A stretch of DNA of 64,000 nt from Eubacterium sp. An11. Lineage in GTDB: Bacteria > Bacillota > Clostridia > Lachnospirales > Lachnospiraceae. This document shows, piece by piece, positions 16,463-25,128 of this stretch. A program made the position numbers and the translations under genes. Every line of letters starts with the position of its first letter. The first letter of the stretch is position 1. The DNA is taken from positions 353,106 to 417,105 of the forward strand of contig NZ_NFLV01000001.1 of NCBI RefSeq assembly GCF_002161065.1, read 5' to 3'. The notes under the pieces were generated by a model. That model saw only the letters and a list, made by a program, of their open reading frames with translations, was not told where the DNA came from and ran no database searches.

Positions 16463-17499
16463 TTCTGACCGCAGTTGGGACAGAAGTTAGCTCCGCTTAC
16501 TTTCTGACCGCAGTTCGGACAGAAGTTCGGCCTGGAACTCTGTGTGCCGTCAGGTGTTTCTCCCGGGAACTGTACCGTTCCGGTGCCGTTTCCCGCCCCG
16601 AAACTTCCGGCGCCCGGCTGATCGCCCGCCGCTGCCGCAGAGCCTCCCTGCTGTGTCTGGGTCATCTGGTTCACAATCTGCTGTCCCATCATCATCCCCA
16701 TCTGCATAGACGCCATGTCCGCAGCCATCTGACCGCCCTGGCCCTGCCCTTTTGTCATGGAATCAAGCACCGCCATCTGCTGATAGCGGTTCATATCTCC
16801 CACCATGCTCTGGCCTGCCACCTTATTGATCATCTCCTGAATCTCTTCCGGATAGCTGACGGCATTGATCTGAAATCCGGTCATAGAAAGACCGATATCC
16901 GAAAGTTCCCGGTCCAGATCCGCCATGATCCCCCGGGAAATCTCGGAGGCGTTGGCCTGGAGATTAAACATATCTTTGCCTTCTTTTACCATCCACTGGA
17001 GAAGCAGCTGATCCAGATGAGACAGCACCCGGTCTCTCACTTCCTCAGTGGTAAACTGCTTCTTAATGCCCGCAACTTTCTCAATGAGCACCTCATAATC
17101 CCCCACCTTAAACTGGAAGGTACCGTTGGCGCGGACCGGCATTCCTCCCGGCAGCGATGGATGTGGGAGATTTACCGCGTTTTTGGTGCCCCACTTCATA
17201 TTGAATTCTTTTGTGTTGACAAAGAGCACTTCCGCCCGCAGGCCGCTGTTAAAACCGAAGCGGAACCCCTTTAGCGTGGAAAGGAAGGGGATGATATCCG
17301 ATTCAATATCATAGTTCCCTTCTTCTTTAAAAATTCCTTCGGTCTTTCCGTTATACATGAAAATCGCATCCTGACCCGGACGGATGATCAGCCGGGATCC
17401 CCGTTTAATCTCATCATTGTTCCATTTATAAAAAATAACGTCGTCTCTCGTCTCCTGCCATTCCACCACGTTGGCAAATTGTCCGCTGAAAAGTCCCAT
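16456..17499 (-). CDS. SPFH domain / YdjI-type 'virion core' family protein
   Basis: A 347-residue cytosolic protein. The N-terminal SPFH-like region begins MGLFSGQFANVVEWQE (about residues 1-240). A Met/Gln/Gly-rich segment follows, and two C-terminal zinc ribbons carry repeated CPNCGQK motifs. Bacillus YdjI, a relative, is recruited to membranes by YdjG/YdjH and belongs to envelope-stress systems; those partners are not visible here. The ATG at 17499 follows GGGAGG. A longer frame to 17763 runs upstream of the promoter at 17635 and is rejected. Confidence 0.87.
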   Translation of the reverse strand: MGLFSGQFANVVEWQETRDDVIFYKWNNDEIKRGSRLIIRPGQDAIFMYNGKTEGIFKEEGNYDIESDIIPFLSTLKGFRFGFNSGLRAEVLFVNTKEFNMKWGTKNAVNLPHPSLPGGMPVRANGTFQFKVGDYEVLIEKVAGIKKQFTTEEVRDRVLSHLDQLLLQWMVKEGKDMFNLQANASEISRGIMADLDRELSDIGLSMTGFQINAVSYPEEIQEMINKVAGQSMVGDMNRYQQMAVLDSMTKGQGQGGQMAADMASMQMGMMMGQQIVNQMTQTQQGGSAAAAGDQPGAGSFGAGNGTGTVQFPGETPDGTQSSRPNFCPNCGQKVSGANFCPNCGQKL

Positions 17500-17634
17500 A
17501 TGATCCTCCCATCTGCTGTTTATTCTCATTCTGTATTCCGGTTCCGTCCATGACTTTTCTCTTCGCCGCCCGGCTTCCGGTCTCAGGTTCTCTGCCGGTT
17601 TTTCAGTCCTGACGGCTGTCATGACGGTACCCCA

Positions 17635-17663
17635 ATTATACAATACCCGGCCCGGGATGTCAC
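17635..17663 (-). promoter_or_regulatory. Promoter of the SPFH gene
   Basis: On the minus strand GTGACA (17658-17663) and TATAAT (17635-17640) are separated by 17 bases. The start point would be near 17628, about 130 bases upstream of the ATG. This excludes the longer reading frame. The 17500-17892 gap is a divergent promoter region with no gene. Confidence 0.75.
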
Positions 17664-17769
17664 GTTTTTCTGTCGTCCGCTGACGGTACGTTTCCGGTCC
17701 GAAAGGCCTTTTCTTTTTAAAGAAATTCCCATGGAATTTTATGTGGAATAAAAATATTTTCACTTTTTC

Positions 17770-17798
17770 TTGTCATCTGGTAATAAAAACAATATAAT
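17770..17798 (+). promoter_or_regulatory. Promoter of the DUF1836 gene
   Basis: TTGTCA (17770-17775) and TATAAT (17793-17798) are separated by 17 bases on the plus strand. The leader to the TTG start codon is roughly 88 nucleotides. Confidence 0.8.
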
Positions 17799-17892
17799 AT
17801 AGCTATCATGTCCCAGCAGAATCCGCTATCACAGGGATATGTCCCATTGCATTTATCAAAAGGAAAACACTTGAATATATGGAGGCGATTTT

Positions 17893-18537
17893 TTGAATAA
17901 AGATACAAATGACTGGCTGCATTCCCTGCTGCAGGTGACCGCCATTCCATCGGCGGATATTCCAAATATTGACCTGTACATGGACCAGATTACCACTTTT
18001 ATGGACACTCATCTGGCAGACTCCAGAAGATACCCTGACGATAAGATCATGACCAAGACCATGATCAATAATTACACGAAAAATCATCTTCTTCCACCTT
18101 CGGTGAAGAAAAAATATTCCCGGGAACATATTTTTCTCCTCCTTCTCATCTACCGGCTGAAAAATATGCTGTCCATCACGGATATCCAGAGTATTCTGGA
18201 ACCTCTGACCACAGAATATTTTCCGGAAAATAAAGAGACGGGGCTTTCTCTCAAAGAAATCTATGACAAGCTTCTCTCTGAAACCTCTGAGAGACATCCC
18301 GGTATCGAAGAACAGATCCTGACGGACTGGGAGAATTCCAGAGATTCCTTCGCTGATCATTCACTTTCTGAAGAAGACGCTCAGTATCTGGACGACCTGG
18401 TTTTCATTTATAAGCTCTGCTACGATATCTATGTGCGCAAGCAGGCCATCGAAAAAATCATTGATTACCGCCGTCAGAAAAATATTTCAGCGGAAAAAAA
18501 GTCAAAAAAAGCAGCCAAAAATAATAAAGAATCCTAG
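17893..18537 (+). CDS. DUF1836 family protein
   Basis: A 214-residue protein whose central part (DDKIMTKTMINNYTKNHLLPPSVKKKYSREHI) is the MerR-like HTH core characteristic of DUF1836. It is followed by HIFLLLLIYRLKNMLSITDIQ and a basic Lys-rich tail. Family members are predicted DNA-binding regulators of unknown targets. The start codon is TTG, chosen because GGAGG lies seven bases upstream and no ATG follows until deep in the protein. It is monocistronic, between a clear promoter and a bidirectional terminator. Confidence 0.85.
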   Translation: MNKDTNDWLHSLLQVTAIPSADIPNIDLYMDQITTFMDTHLADSRRYPDDKIMTKTMINNYTKNHLLPPSVKKKYSREHIFLLLLIYRLKNMLSITDIQSILEPLTTEYFPENKETGLSLKEIYDKLLSETSERHPGIEEQILTDWENSRDSFADHSLSEEDAQYLDDLVFIYKLCYDIYVRKQAIEKIIDYRRQKNISAEKKSKKAAKNNKES

Positions 18538-18545
18538 AAATAAAA

Positions 18546-18604
18546 AGTACAGCTTTTGCTGCCGGCCGGTTCAGCGGTCACAGGCAGAAGCTGTACTCTT
18601 TTTC
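18546..18604. terminator. Bidirectional terminator (DUF1836 / YerC)
   Basis: AGTACAGCTT and AAGCTGTACT arms enclose a long loop. T-rich sequence follows on both strands (CTTTTTC on plus, TTTTTATTTC on minus), serving the converging genes. Confidence 0.75.
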
Positions 18605-18649
18605 ATCCGGGGATTATTTTTTAGAAGCGCCTGGTTCTCGGAAGGACCG

Positions 18650-18964
18650 TTACCGGTCTCCTTCTCCGGCGCCCTCCTTTTCTTTCAGGCGGCGGATGAT
18701 GAGATCATATCCGTCTGTTCCATAGTTTAAACAGCGGTTGACCCGGCTGATGGTGGCCGTGGACGCTCCTGTCTCCTCCGCCACCTCATTGTACGTCCGG
18801 TGTTCTCTTAACATATTGGCCACTTCAAATCTCTGTCCGAGAGAAAGCAGCTCATTGATGGTGCATAAATCCTCAAAAAACGCGTAACATTCTTCCACAT
18901 TTTCCAGACAGAGAACACCCTTTAACAGCTTCTCCACCTCCGGTGTATGTACATTTTTTCCCAT
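18650..18964 (-). CDS. YerC/YecD family TrpR-related DNA-binding protein
   Basis: A 104-residue protein with the TrpR-like helix-turn-helix: INELLSLGQRFEVANML, then TYNEVAEETGASTATISRVNRCL, then GYDLIIRRL. YerC proteins are TrpR superfamily members without a known corepressor. It starts 12 bases downstream of the PHP phosphatase stop codon, so the two form an operon. Confidence 0.92.
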   Translation of the reverse strand: MGKNVHTPEVEKLLKGVLCLENVEECYAFFEDLCTINELLSLGQRFEVANMLREHRTYNEVAEETGASTATISRVNRCLNYGTDGYDLIIRRLKEKEGAGEGDR

Positions 18965-18976
18965 ATTGCTTTCCCC

Positions 18977-19699
18977 CTATTCCTGATATTTTAAATTGAT
19001 ATATTCTTTAAACGCATCGACGGAACGATTCACGATGAGTTCCTCCGGAAAATCCAGATCCCGGATCAGCTCCTCAGAAAAATCCCGGCGTCCCACATCA
19101 GAAAATACATGGGCGTCGCTGTTCATGATCACCGGCTGTCCGTATTCCTTACAAAGCTCCAGCATGGTGATCAGATTCCCCCGGGTATTCTTTCTGGAAC
19201 CCGCGGGATTGAGCGAATTATTATTGACCTCCAGAAGCGTGTGCGTCTCCTTCGCCGCCTCCACCACAGGCTCATAATCCAGCGGATAAATACCGTCGTC
19301 GGGATGACCGATGATATCGATCATCGGATTACGGATGGCCCCCAGCACCGCCCGGGTATTCTCCTCCTTCGTTCCGGGAAGAATACACACGCTGTGCAGG
19401 CTGGCGATCTTTATGTCAAGCTGACGCATCACATGATCATCCAGATCCACATGGCCGTCATAATCTATAATATTAAGCTCTGCGCCCAGCATCACTTCTA
19501 TACCGCATAGCGATCTCGGCACCACCTTCAGGTTGCGAAAATACATATTACTGCAGCTTCCCGGCATCATCGGCGCATGTTCCGTGATCCCCAGAAGTTT
19601 CAGTCCTTTCTCAAATCCGGCTCTCGCCATCTCCATCATGCTGTTATAGGCATGTCCGCTGGCAATTGTATGTGTATGCACATCCAGTAAATAATCCAT
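18977..19699 (-). CDS. PHP-domain phosphatase (YcdX-like)
   Basis: A 240-residue PHP-fold metal-dependent phosphoesterase. Metal-binding motifs are visible: DVHTHT near the start, ITEHAPM, ASLHSV, IGHPDDG and NSDAHVFSDVG. The family includes YcdX and histidinol-phosphatase-like enzymes; no histidine genes are nearby, so the substrate is unknown. The ATG at 19699 follows AAGGAG. A slightly longer frame to 19714 is less supported. Confidence 0.9.
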   Translation of the reverse strand: MDYLLDVHTHTIASGHAYNSMMEMARAGFEKGLKLLGITEHAPMMPGSCSNMYFRNLKVVPRSLCGIEVMLGAELNIIDYDGHVDLDDHVMRQLDIKIASLHSVCILPGTKEENTRAVLGAIRNPMIDIIGHPDDGIYPLDYEPVVEAAKETHTLLEVNNNSLNPAGSRKNTRGNLITMLELCKEYGQPVIMNSDAHVFSDVGRRDFSEELIRDLDFPEELIVNRSVDAFKEYINLKYQE

Positions 19700-19804
19700 A
19701 TTGACTCCTTCCATACCCTTTCTTTTTCAAAGCATTCTCACCAGTACATTAGTATAGCACAAAAAGGAAAAGTTTGCCCGTTTTTGTGGAAATTTTCCGT
19801 CATC

Positions 19805-19892
19805 GTTCAGCCATGACATCTCAGAAAGGCAAAAGAGCTTACGAAAATAAACTTTCGACGCTTCTTCTGTGTTTCCCGGCGCATGGCTGAAC
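19805..19892. repeat. Dispersed hairpin element, copy 1
   Basis: An 11-bp inverted repeat (GTTCAGCCATG at 19805, CATGGCTGAAC at 19882) encloses 66 bases. The right end GCGCATGGCTGAA recurs in a similar hairpin at 52508-52582. It lies 28 bases after the ldh stop codon and may act as its 3' element. Confidence 0.65.
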
Positions 19893-19919
19893 TGTTACAA
19901 TTTTTCCCGGGGATTTTCT

Positions 19920-20867
19920 TTACGCCAGATCCTGATAGGTCTGATCGAGTGTCTCACAGGAAAGGTGCAGGCGCTGCTTTTCCTCCGCGCTTAAAGAAAG
20001 CTCGATGATGCGGCTGACGCCCATACGGTTGACGACGCAGGGAATTCCGATGAAAACGCCTTTTTCCCCGTACTCCCCCTGCAGGAGAGCGGAAACTGTG
20101 AGCACACTGTACTCATTGCCGAAAATCGCCTTGGTGATTCTTGCCATGGCCATGCCGATGCCGTAATAGGTGGCCCGCTTGGCCTCGATGATTTTGTAGG
20201 CGGCCATGCGGACCTCCTCCTCGATCTCCAGCAGTTCCTGAAAATGACAGCCTTCGGTCTCACTGCACAGATCAAAGATCGGTTTCGTGGCCATCATCGC
20301 CTGGCTCCATGGCACAAACTCGCTGTCTCCGTGTTCTCCCATGACGTAGGCGTGCATATTTCTCGGATCAATGATAAATTTCTCTCCCAGCAGGTAACGG
20401 AGCCTTGCTGTGTCCAGCGCCGTTCCGGTTCCCACCACCCTTCCCGGAGGAAATCCGCTGATCTCATAGACAATCCTCGCCATGATATCCACCGGATTGG
20501 TAGCCACCAGAAAGATGCCATGGAAACCGCTCTCCAATACCGGTTCGAGAATAGACCGGAAGACTTTGCGGTTCTCTTTCAGAAGATCCAGACGACTTTG
20601 TCCCTCTTTCTGGGGAAGCCCTGCCGTCAGCACCACCAAATCTGCATCCCGGCAGTCCTTATAATCTCCCGCATAGATTTCCATATTGCCGCCGCTGAAA
20701 GCCACGCCGTGATTTAAGTCCATGGCCTCTCCCTCGGCTCTCTTTTTATCAATATCGATCAAAACCAATTCGTCACATAAATTCTGATTGAGGAGGGCAT
20801 AGGCGTAACTCATGCCCACCATGCCGGTTCCCACCAGCACGATTTTTCTTTTATCGTCACCCTTCAC
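19920..20867 (-). CDS. ldh: L-lactate dehydrogenase
   Basis: A 315-residue NAD-dependent enzyme reducing pyruvate to L-lactate. The Rossmann motif is VGTGMVGMSYA, the substrate-loop region is QKEGQSRLDLL, the conserved NPVD is present, and the catalytic His lies in GEHGDSEF. The start is a GTG at 20867 that overlaps the end of the thioredoxin-reductase gene by 11 bases, with GGAGG nine bases upstream. The TTG at 20888 would include that ribosome-binding site in the protein. Coupling to the AhpC/TrxR genes suggests expression with peroxide defence. Confidence 0.93.
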   Translation of the reverse strand: MKGDDKRKIVLVGTGMVGMSYAYALLNQNLCDELVLIDIDKKRAEGEAMDLNHGVAFSGGNMEIYAGDYKDCRDADLVVLTAGLPQKEGQSRLDLLKENRKVFRSILEPVLESGFHGIFLVATNPVDIMARIVYEISGFPPGRVVGTGTALDTARLRYLLGEKFIIDPRNMHAYVMGEHGDSEFVPWSQAMMATKPIFDLCSETEGCHFQELLEIEEEVRMAAYKIIEAKRATYYGIGMAMARITKAIFGNEYSVLTVSALLQGEYGEKGVFIGIPCVVNRMGVSRIIELSLSAEEKQRLHLSCETLDQTYQDLA

Positions 20868-22752
20868 GCAGCACGACCTCCTTCCCAATGGATTCCCCGA
20901 TGATCGCCATCAACTCTTCCACACTCTTCTTTCCATAATAGGTTTTCTCTCCGTTGACCATCAGAAACGGAACACTGAATACCTGATGCTTCTCCTTAAA
21001 TTCCGGGAACTGCGCCAGATTCACAACGTGGACCTCCACCTGAGGGCTGTGCGCGGCAACCAGCATAGCGCTGCTCACCAGCTCCGGACATTTGGTACAG
21101 GAAAGAGTGACTCCCACATCCAGCCGGACCGGCGTCCGGATGGATGCAATCTGTGTGAGAATCTCATCCATCAACGGCTTTCCCGGTCCCGCTGCCTGAT
21201 AGAGTGCCGACAAAAAGCTGGTGAATTCGTGACCGCCCGGAGTCCCGTGAAAAAACATGCCTTTTCGTTCCCCGTCCTTCGAAGAAATACCGATGGAGGG
21301 CACAATGACCTCCCGGGCCGCGTCGTCCCCGCGGGACTCTTCGGAAGATTTTCCCGCCGTCCTGGCTGCTCCGTCCGCACCGGTCTCCTCATAGGAAATG
21401 TGCACCCGGGGCATCGCTTCTTCCAGATCTTCCATAAATGTCTTTACCTGCCCCGATACCGTGGAATCATCCAGCAGCACCCGGCACTCCGGCACAGTCT
21501 CAAAGCGGCTCTCCACCTCTTTGATCTGCGGATAGATATCTGCAAACTGAGAATCCGGCCGCATGGCTCCTTCCATCTGTCCGGCAGTGCTTTGACCGCG
21601 TTTTTGCAGATTTCGCACATCCCCATATCTGTCCGTTTCCTCTCCGGTATACAATTTCTTTTCTTCTCTTCCCTGAATCTGATTCTGCACATTGGATATA
21701 AGCGCATCCTGACCGCCCGCACGGCAGTCCGCACCGGTTTTATTGGTTCTGTCTCCCGGACTTTCCTCCCGGGATGCCGGATCGTCCGCCCGGAGTGCCG
21801 GATGTTCTGACTCCAGCGCCGGCATCTGATCCAGAGGATAATCGGCGGCAATGGTTTCCGCAGCCACAGCGCCGTCGGCCACCGCTGTCACCAGCTGCCG
21901 GAGCCTCTTCTGGCAGACATCCCCCGCTCCGTACACGCCCTCCACATTGGTACGTTTTCCCTCATCGGTGAGAAGATATCCCTGTTTGTCACAGATCAAC
22001 TGTTTTTTTACCATATCTGTCTGCGGCAGATAACCGACAAAAATGAAAATGCCGATGGTATCTGTATTTTCATAGGTCCATTCTTTGCCGCTCAATGCGT
22101 TTTTAAAGACAATCTTCTTCACGGAGGTATCTCCTTCCACCCGGACAATCTCCGTGTTGTACTCAATTTTGATATCGGGATGCGCCTTCACCTCATCGGC
22201 CAGCTTTTTGGCACAGGTGAAGTCCGGTTCCCGGATGATAAGCATCACCGGTTTTGAATAACGGGTCAGATACATCGCTTCTTCCGCCGCCGCATAACCG
22301 CCGCCCACCACAAAAATCGGTTTATCTGTGAATAATTCTCCGTCACAGGTGGCACAGTAGGCAATCCCTCTGCCGGCAAATTCGCTCTCTCCCGGAAAAT
22401 TCAGCTTTCTTGGAACTGAGCCTGCAGCATAGATGACAACCGGCGCCTCATAATGATTTTTTTCTGTCTGGATCACTTTTCCATGATCGGTCAGCGAGGC
22501 GCTGATCACATTCTCTTTCCGGATCTGAGCGCCGAAATTCACTGCCTGCCGGCGCATGGTTTCCATGAGTGTCTCTCCGTCGGTCTCCTCGATACCGGGA
22601 TAATTGACCACTTTCTCAGAAATGCGGATCTGGCCGCCTTCCTCTTCTTTTTCCAGAACCAGCACCTCATAACCGGCCCTTCTTAAATAGATGGCCGCTG
22701 TCAGTCCCGCCGGACCGCCTCCGATGATCACTGTCTGATGTTTTTCTGCCAT
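20857..22752 (-). CDS. Thioredoxin-reductase-like flavoprotein fused to a C-terminal double thioredoxin-fold module
   Basis: The protein has 631 residues. Residues 1-305 are a TrxR flavoenzyme: FAD motif GGGPAG at 11-16, redox CATC at 133-136, NADPH motif VGGGYAAAEEA, and YGAGDV. Residues about 310-410 are a charged, Gly/Glu/Arg-rich linker. Residues about 410-631 look like the two-thioredoxin-fold domain of AhpF, with a CTKC pair at 552-555. In enteric AhpF that module is N-terminal, so the order is reversed. Its ATG overlaps the ahpC stop (TAATG), so it very likely regenerates AhpC. Confidence 0.88.
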   Translation of the reverse strand: MAEKHQTVIIGGGPAGLTAAIYLRRAGYEVLVLEKEEEGGQIRISEKVVNYPGIEETDGETLMETMRRQAVNFGAQIRKENVISASLTDHGKVIQTEKNHYEAPVVIYAAGSVPRKLNFPGESEFAGRGIAYCATCDGELFTDKPIFVVGGGYAAAEEAMYLTRYSKPVMLIIREPDFTCAKKLADEVKAHPDIKIEYNTEIVRVEGDTSVKKIVFKNALSGKEWTYENTDTIGIFIFVGYLPQTDMVKKQLICDKQGYLLTDEGKRTNVEGVYGAGDVCQKRLRQLVTAVADGAVAAETIAADYPLDQMPALESEHPALRADDPASREESPGDRTNKTGADCRAGGQDALISNVQNQIQGREEKKLYTGEETDRYGDVRNLQKRGQSTAGQMEGAMRPDSQFADIYPQIKEVESRFETVPECRVLLDDSTVSGQVKTFMEDLEEAMPRVHISYEETGADGAARTAGKSSEESRGDDAAREVIVPSIGISSKDGERKGMFFHGTPGGHEFTSFLSALYQAAGPGKPLMDEILTQIASIRTPVRLDVGVTLSCTKCPELVSSAMLVAAHSPQVEVHVVNLAQFPEFKEKHQVFSVPFLMVNGEKTYYGKKSVEELMAIIGESIGKEVVLREG

Positions 22753-23315
22753 TATAATATCCCCACTAAATCAATACCCGGTTTTAAGGTTTCTTCGCCC
22801 GGCTTCCATTTGGCCGGACACACATCATCTCCGTGCTCCGCCACAAACTGCAGCGCCTGCACCCGCCGGATGATCTCCTCAGCATTTCTTCCCACATTTC
22901 CCGCGATAACCTCGTAGGCGGTGATCTCTCCGTCCGGATTTAAGATAAATGTTCCCCGCTCCGCCATTCCGTCCTTTTCAATCATGATGTCCAGATCTCT
23001 CACCAGAAGACCGGTGGGGTCCGCGATCAGCGGATACTGCAGTTTTCCGATCCGCTCGGAATGATCGTGCCAGGCTTTATGGACGAAGTGGGAATCACAG
23101 GATACCCCGTAAACTTCGCAGCCCATATTTTTAAATTCCTCATACTTATCCTGCAGGTCTTCCAGCTCCGTGGGACATACAAAGGTAAAGTCCGCCGGAT
23201 AGAAAAAAAGGACGGACCAGTGTCCCATGAGATCATTTCTCGTTACCGTCCGGAAACTATCATCGGCATATGCCTGCAGCTCAAATTCACATACTTTTTT
23301 TCCGATATAAGACAT
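22752..23315 (-). CDS. ahpC: Alkyl hydroperoxide reductase / peroxiredoxin AhpC
   Basis: A 187-residue typical 2-Cys peroxiredoxin. The peroxidatic Cys is in FTFVCPTELEDL and the resolving Cys in the C-terminal DDVCPAKWKPGEETLKP. It reduces H2O2 and organic peroxides and is recycled by the adjacent flavoprotein. The ATG at 23315 begins MSYIGKKVCEFELQAY and follows AGGAGG. The longer frame to 23384 is unlike the family. Confidence 0.95.
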   Translation of the reverse strand: MSYIGKKVCEFELQAYADDSFRTVTRNDLMGHWSVLFFYPADFTFVCPTELEDLQDKYEEFKNMGCEVYGVSCDSHFVHKAWHDHSERIGKLQYPLIADPTGLLVRDLDIMIEKDGMAERGTFILNPDGEITAYEVIAGNVGRNAEEIIRRVQALQFVAEHGDDVCPAKWKPGEETLKPGIDLVGIL

Positions 23316-23370
23316 AAAAAAATACCTCCTTACGGAGGTAGTATCTGTGTTTCCGGAGAAACTATGCATA

Positions 23371-24039
23371 TTAATTTGCTTCATACGGACGTACCCGGAG
23401 AGTCAGTCCGTTGTCATCGCAGACCTTCTGGCAGGCCGCCACTTCTTCCTCGCCGATGATGTCCACCACAGTCATCACCACATGAGGGACATACTTCTGA
23501 CACGCTTTGGCGTAATCAATCATAGCCTGATAGGACTTAAGACCAAAGTGATTGCGGGTGATATCCAGATATTTCTGCGCATCGGAAGAATTGAGGCTGA
23601 TGGAAACCGTGTCCACGATTCCTTTCAGACACGGCGCCGTTGGCTTCTCAAAGACCAGATCTGCCAGTCCGTTGGTGTTGACCCGGATCGGAATATCCGG
23701 ATGAACGCTCTTTAACCAGGCGCCCACTTCAAGCATATCATCAAGACGCATGGTCGGCTCCCCGAATCCGCAGAAAATGATCTCCGCCACATGGGACCAG
23801 TCGTATTTCATAAATTCTGCCTTGACTTCTTCCACCGTCGGCTCTTCCCGAAGCCACAGACTGTTATGCTCATTAAATTCTTTTAAACTTCTCAGACAGA
23901 AAGTGCAGGCGCAGGAGCAGCGATTGGTCATATTGATATAGATCTTATTGGTAAATCCATTTTCTCCCAGATCCGATAAATCCTGTCTGAAATCTTCCAG
24001 ATTATAGTAAACACCATTTTTTGCTGTATATAATATCAT
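23371..24039 (-). CDS. TatD-associated radical SAM protein
   Basis: A 222-residue small radical SAM enzyme with a CxxxCxxC cluster at C41, C45 and C48 (NRCSCACTFCLR). GFGEPTMRLDD is the SAM-binding region and RVNTNGLAD, a strand motif, follows. It matches the family usually linked to tatD, whose substrate is unknown, but no tatD lies in this window. It starts three bases after the pyridoxamine kinase stop, and ahpC follows 55 bases later. A five-gene operon ending with ldh is likely. Confidence 0.85.
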   Translation of the reverse strand: MILYTAKNGVYYNLEDFRQDLSDLGENGFTNKIYINMTNRCSCACTFCLRSLKEFNEHNSLWLREEPTVEEVKAEFMKYDWSHVAEIIFCGFGEPTMRLDDMLEVGAWLKSVHPDIPIRVNTNGLADLVFEKPTAPCLKGIVDTVSISLNSSDAQKYLDITRNHFGLKSYQAMIDYAKACQKYVPHVVMTVVDIIGEEEVAACQKVCDDNGLTLRVRPYEAN

Positions 24040-24042
24040 GTT

Positions 24043-24864
24043 CTACAACTCCTTTAAATATTCTTCGAAACATATTCCGTAATTCCACGGCAGATCCTGC
24101 CGCACAGTAAACGCGATGGCCTTATCAAGGAATGCGATGGCCCGCCGCACCGCTTTCTCAAAATCATCTCCCTGTATCAGAGCGCCGGTGACAATGGATG
24201 AGAACACGTCTCCCGTTCCGGAACGGTCACCGCCAATCTTTCTGGTGGCAATGAGCTTCGCATTTTTATCTTTTTCATAAACAAAGTTAAAAATCTGCGC
24301 TCCCTGCTGAAGACCCGTGATGACCACCCGGCCCGGCCCCTGTTCACTGAGTGCCCGGCAAATCTCCTCCAGAGAATCCGGGGACATATCCACGCTGTGA
24401 TAATCCAGATCCAGCATCCGGCAGGCCTCCGTCAGATTCGGAGTGAGCACATCCGCAAACGGAAGCAGCCGTTTCATTTCCTGACACATGGCGTCGGTGT
24501 AGGAAGAGTACAGCTTTCCGTAATCGCCCATGACCGGATCCACTACCGCCAGAGTATCTTTTTGTTTAAATCGCTCAAAAAAATCTATCACCAGAGAAAT
24601 CTGTTCCTTGGATCCGATGAACCCGGAGCAGATACCGTCAAAGGTGATCCCCGTCTTCTCCCAGCTGTCAATATAGGATTTGAGATATGGCGTAAAATCA
24701 TGCAGAAAATAATCGGGAAAGCCGGTGTGTACCGACAAAATCGCCGTGGGAACCACACAACACTGTATTTTCATGGCGGAAATGATCGGCTGTGCCACCG
24801 CCGCAGCGCAGCGTCCAAAACCGGTCACATCGTTAATTACCGCCACTCTTTTCTGTCTATTCAT
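24043..24864 (-). CDS. Pyridoxamine kinase (PdxK/PdxY type)
   Basis: A 273-residue ribokinase-fold kinase for the PLP salvage pathway. Visible features are VAVINDVTGFGRCAAAVA, PTAILSVHTGFP, VVDPVMGDYGKLY, TPNLTEACRML, and the anion-hole/catalytic stretch GGDRSGTGDVFSSIVTGAL with the catalytic Asp. Length is typical. It is the first gene of the redox cluster transcribed leftward. Confidence 0.93.
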   Translation of the reverse strand: MNRQKRVAVINDVTGFGRCAAAVAQPIISAMKIQCCVVPTAILSVHTGFPDYFLHDFTPYLKSYIDSWEKTGITFDGICSGFIGSKEQISLVIDFFERFKQKDTLAVVDPVMGDYGKLYSSYTDAMCQEMKRLLPFADVLTPNLTEACRMLDLDYHSVDMSPDSLEEICRALSEQGPGRVVITGLQQGAQIFNFVYEKDKNAKLIATRKIGGDRSGTGDVFSSIVTGALIQGDDFEKAVRRAIAFLDKAIAFTVRQDLPWNYGICFEEYLKEL

Positions 24865-24972
24865 AATAACCTCCAGCTGTTTTTAAATTACCGCTTTCGT
24901 ATCATAGCACAATCTGGTATTTCCTGGAATAGCCAATTTCGTTTATTTTTTAATGCCAGTTGACCCTTCTCC

Positions 24973-25110
24973 ACATTCGTCAGTTTTTCGGACCAGCGAA
25001 TTTCTCTTCATGCCTGTCAGCGTTTCAGACCAGAGAATTTCTCCTATGCCTGTCAGCGTTTCGGACCAGAGAATTTCTCCCCATACCTGTCAGCGTTTCA
25101 ATCCGGCTGG
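24973..25110. repeat. Tandem array of 36-37-bp units
   Basis: Three to four diverged units are present. The best conserved stretch is CTGTCAGCGTTTC followed by rGACCAGAGAATTTCTCC; unit starts are at about 25010, 25046 and 25083. Each unit contains a GAGAAnTTCTC palindrome. The array lies 3' of the yfcE gene. A plus-strand frame across it only reflects the repeats. Confidence 0.8.
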
Positions 25111-25128
25111 CTTTTTCCAGCACGCCGG

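Noticed and set aside
24973..25110. CRISPR array
   Set aside because: The whole unit repeats; there are no unique spacers and no cas genes.
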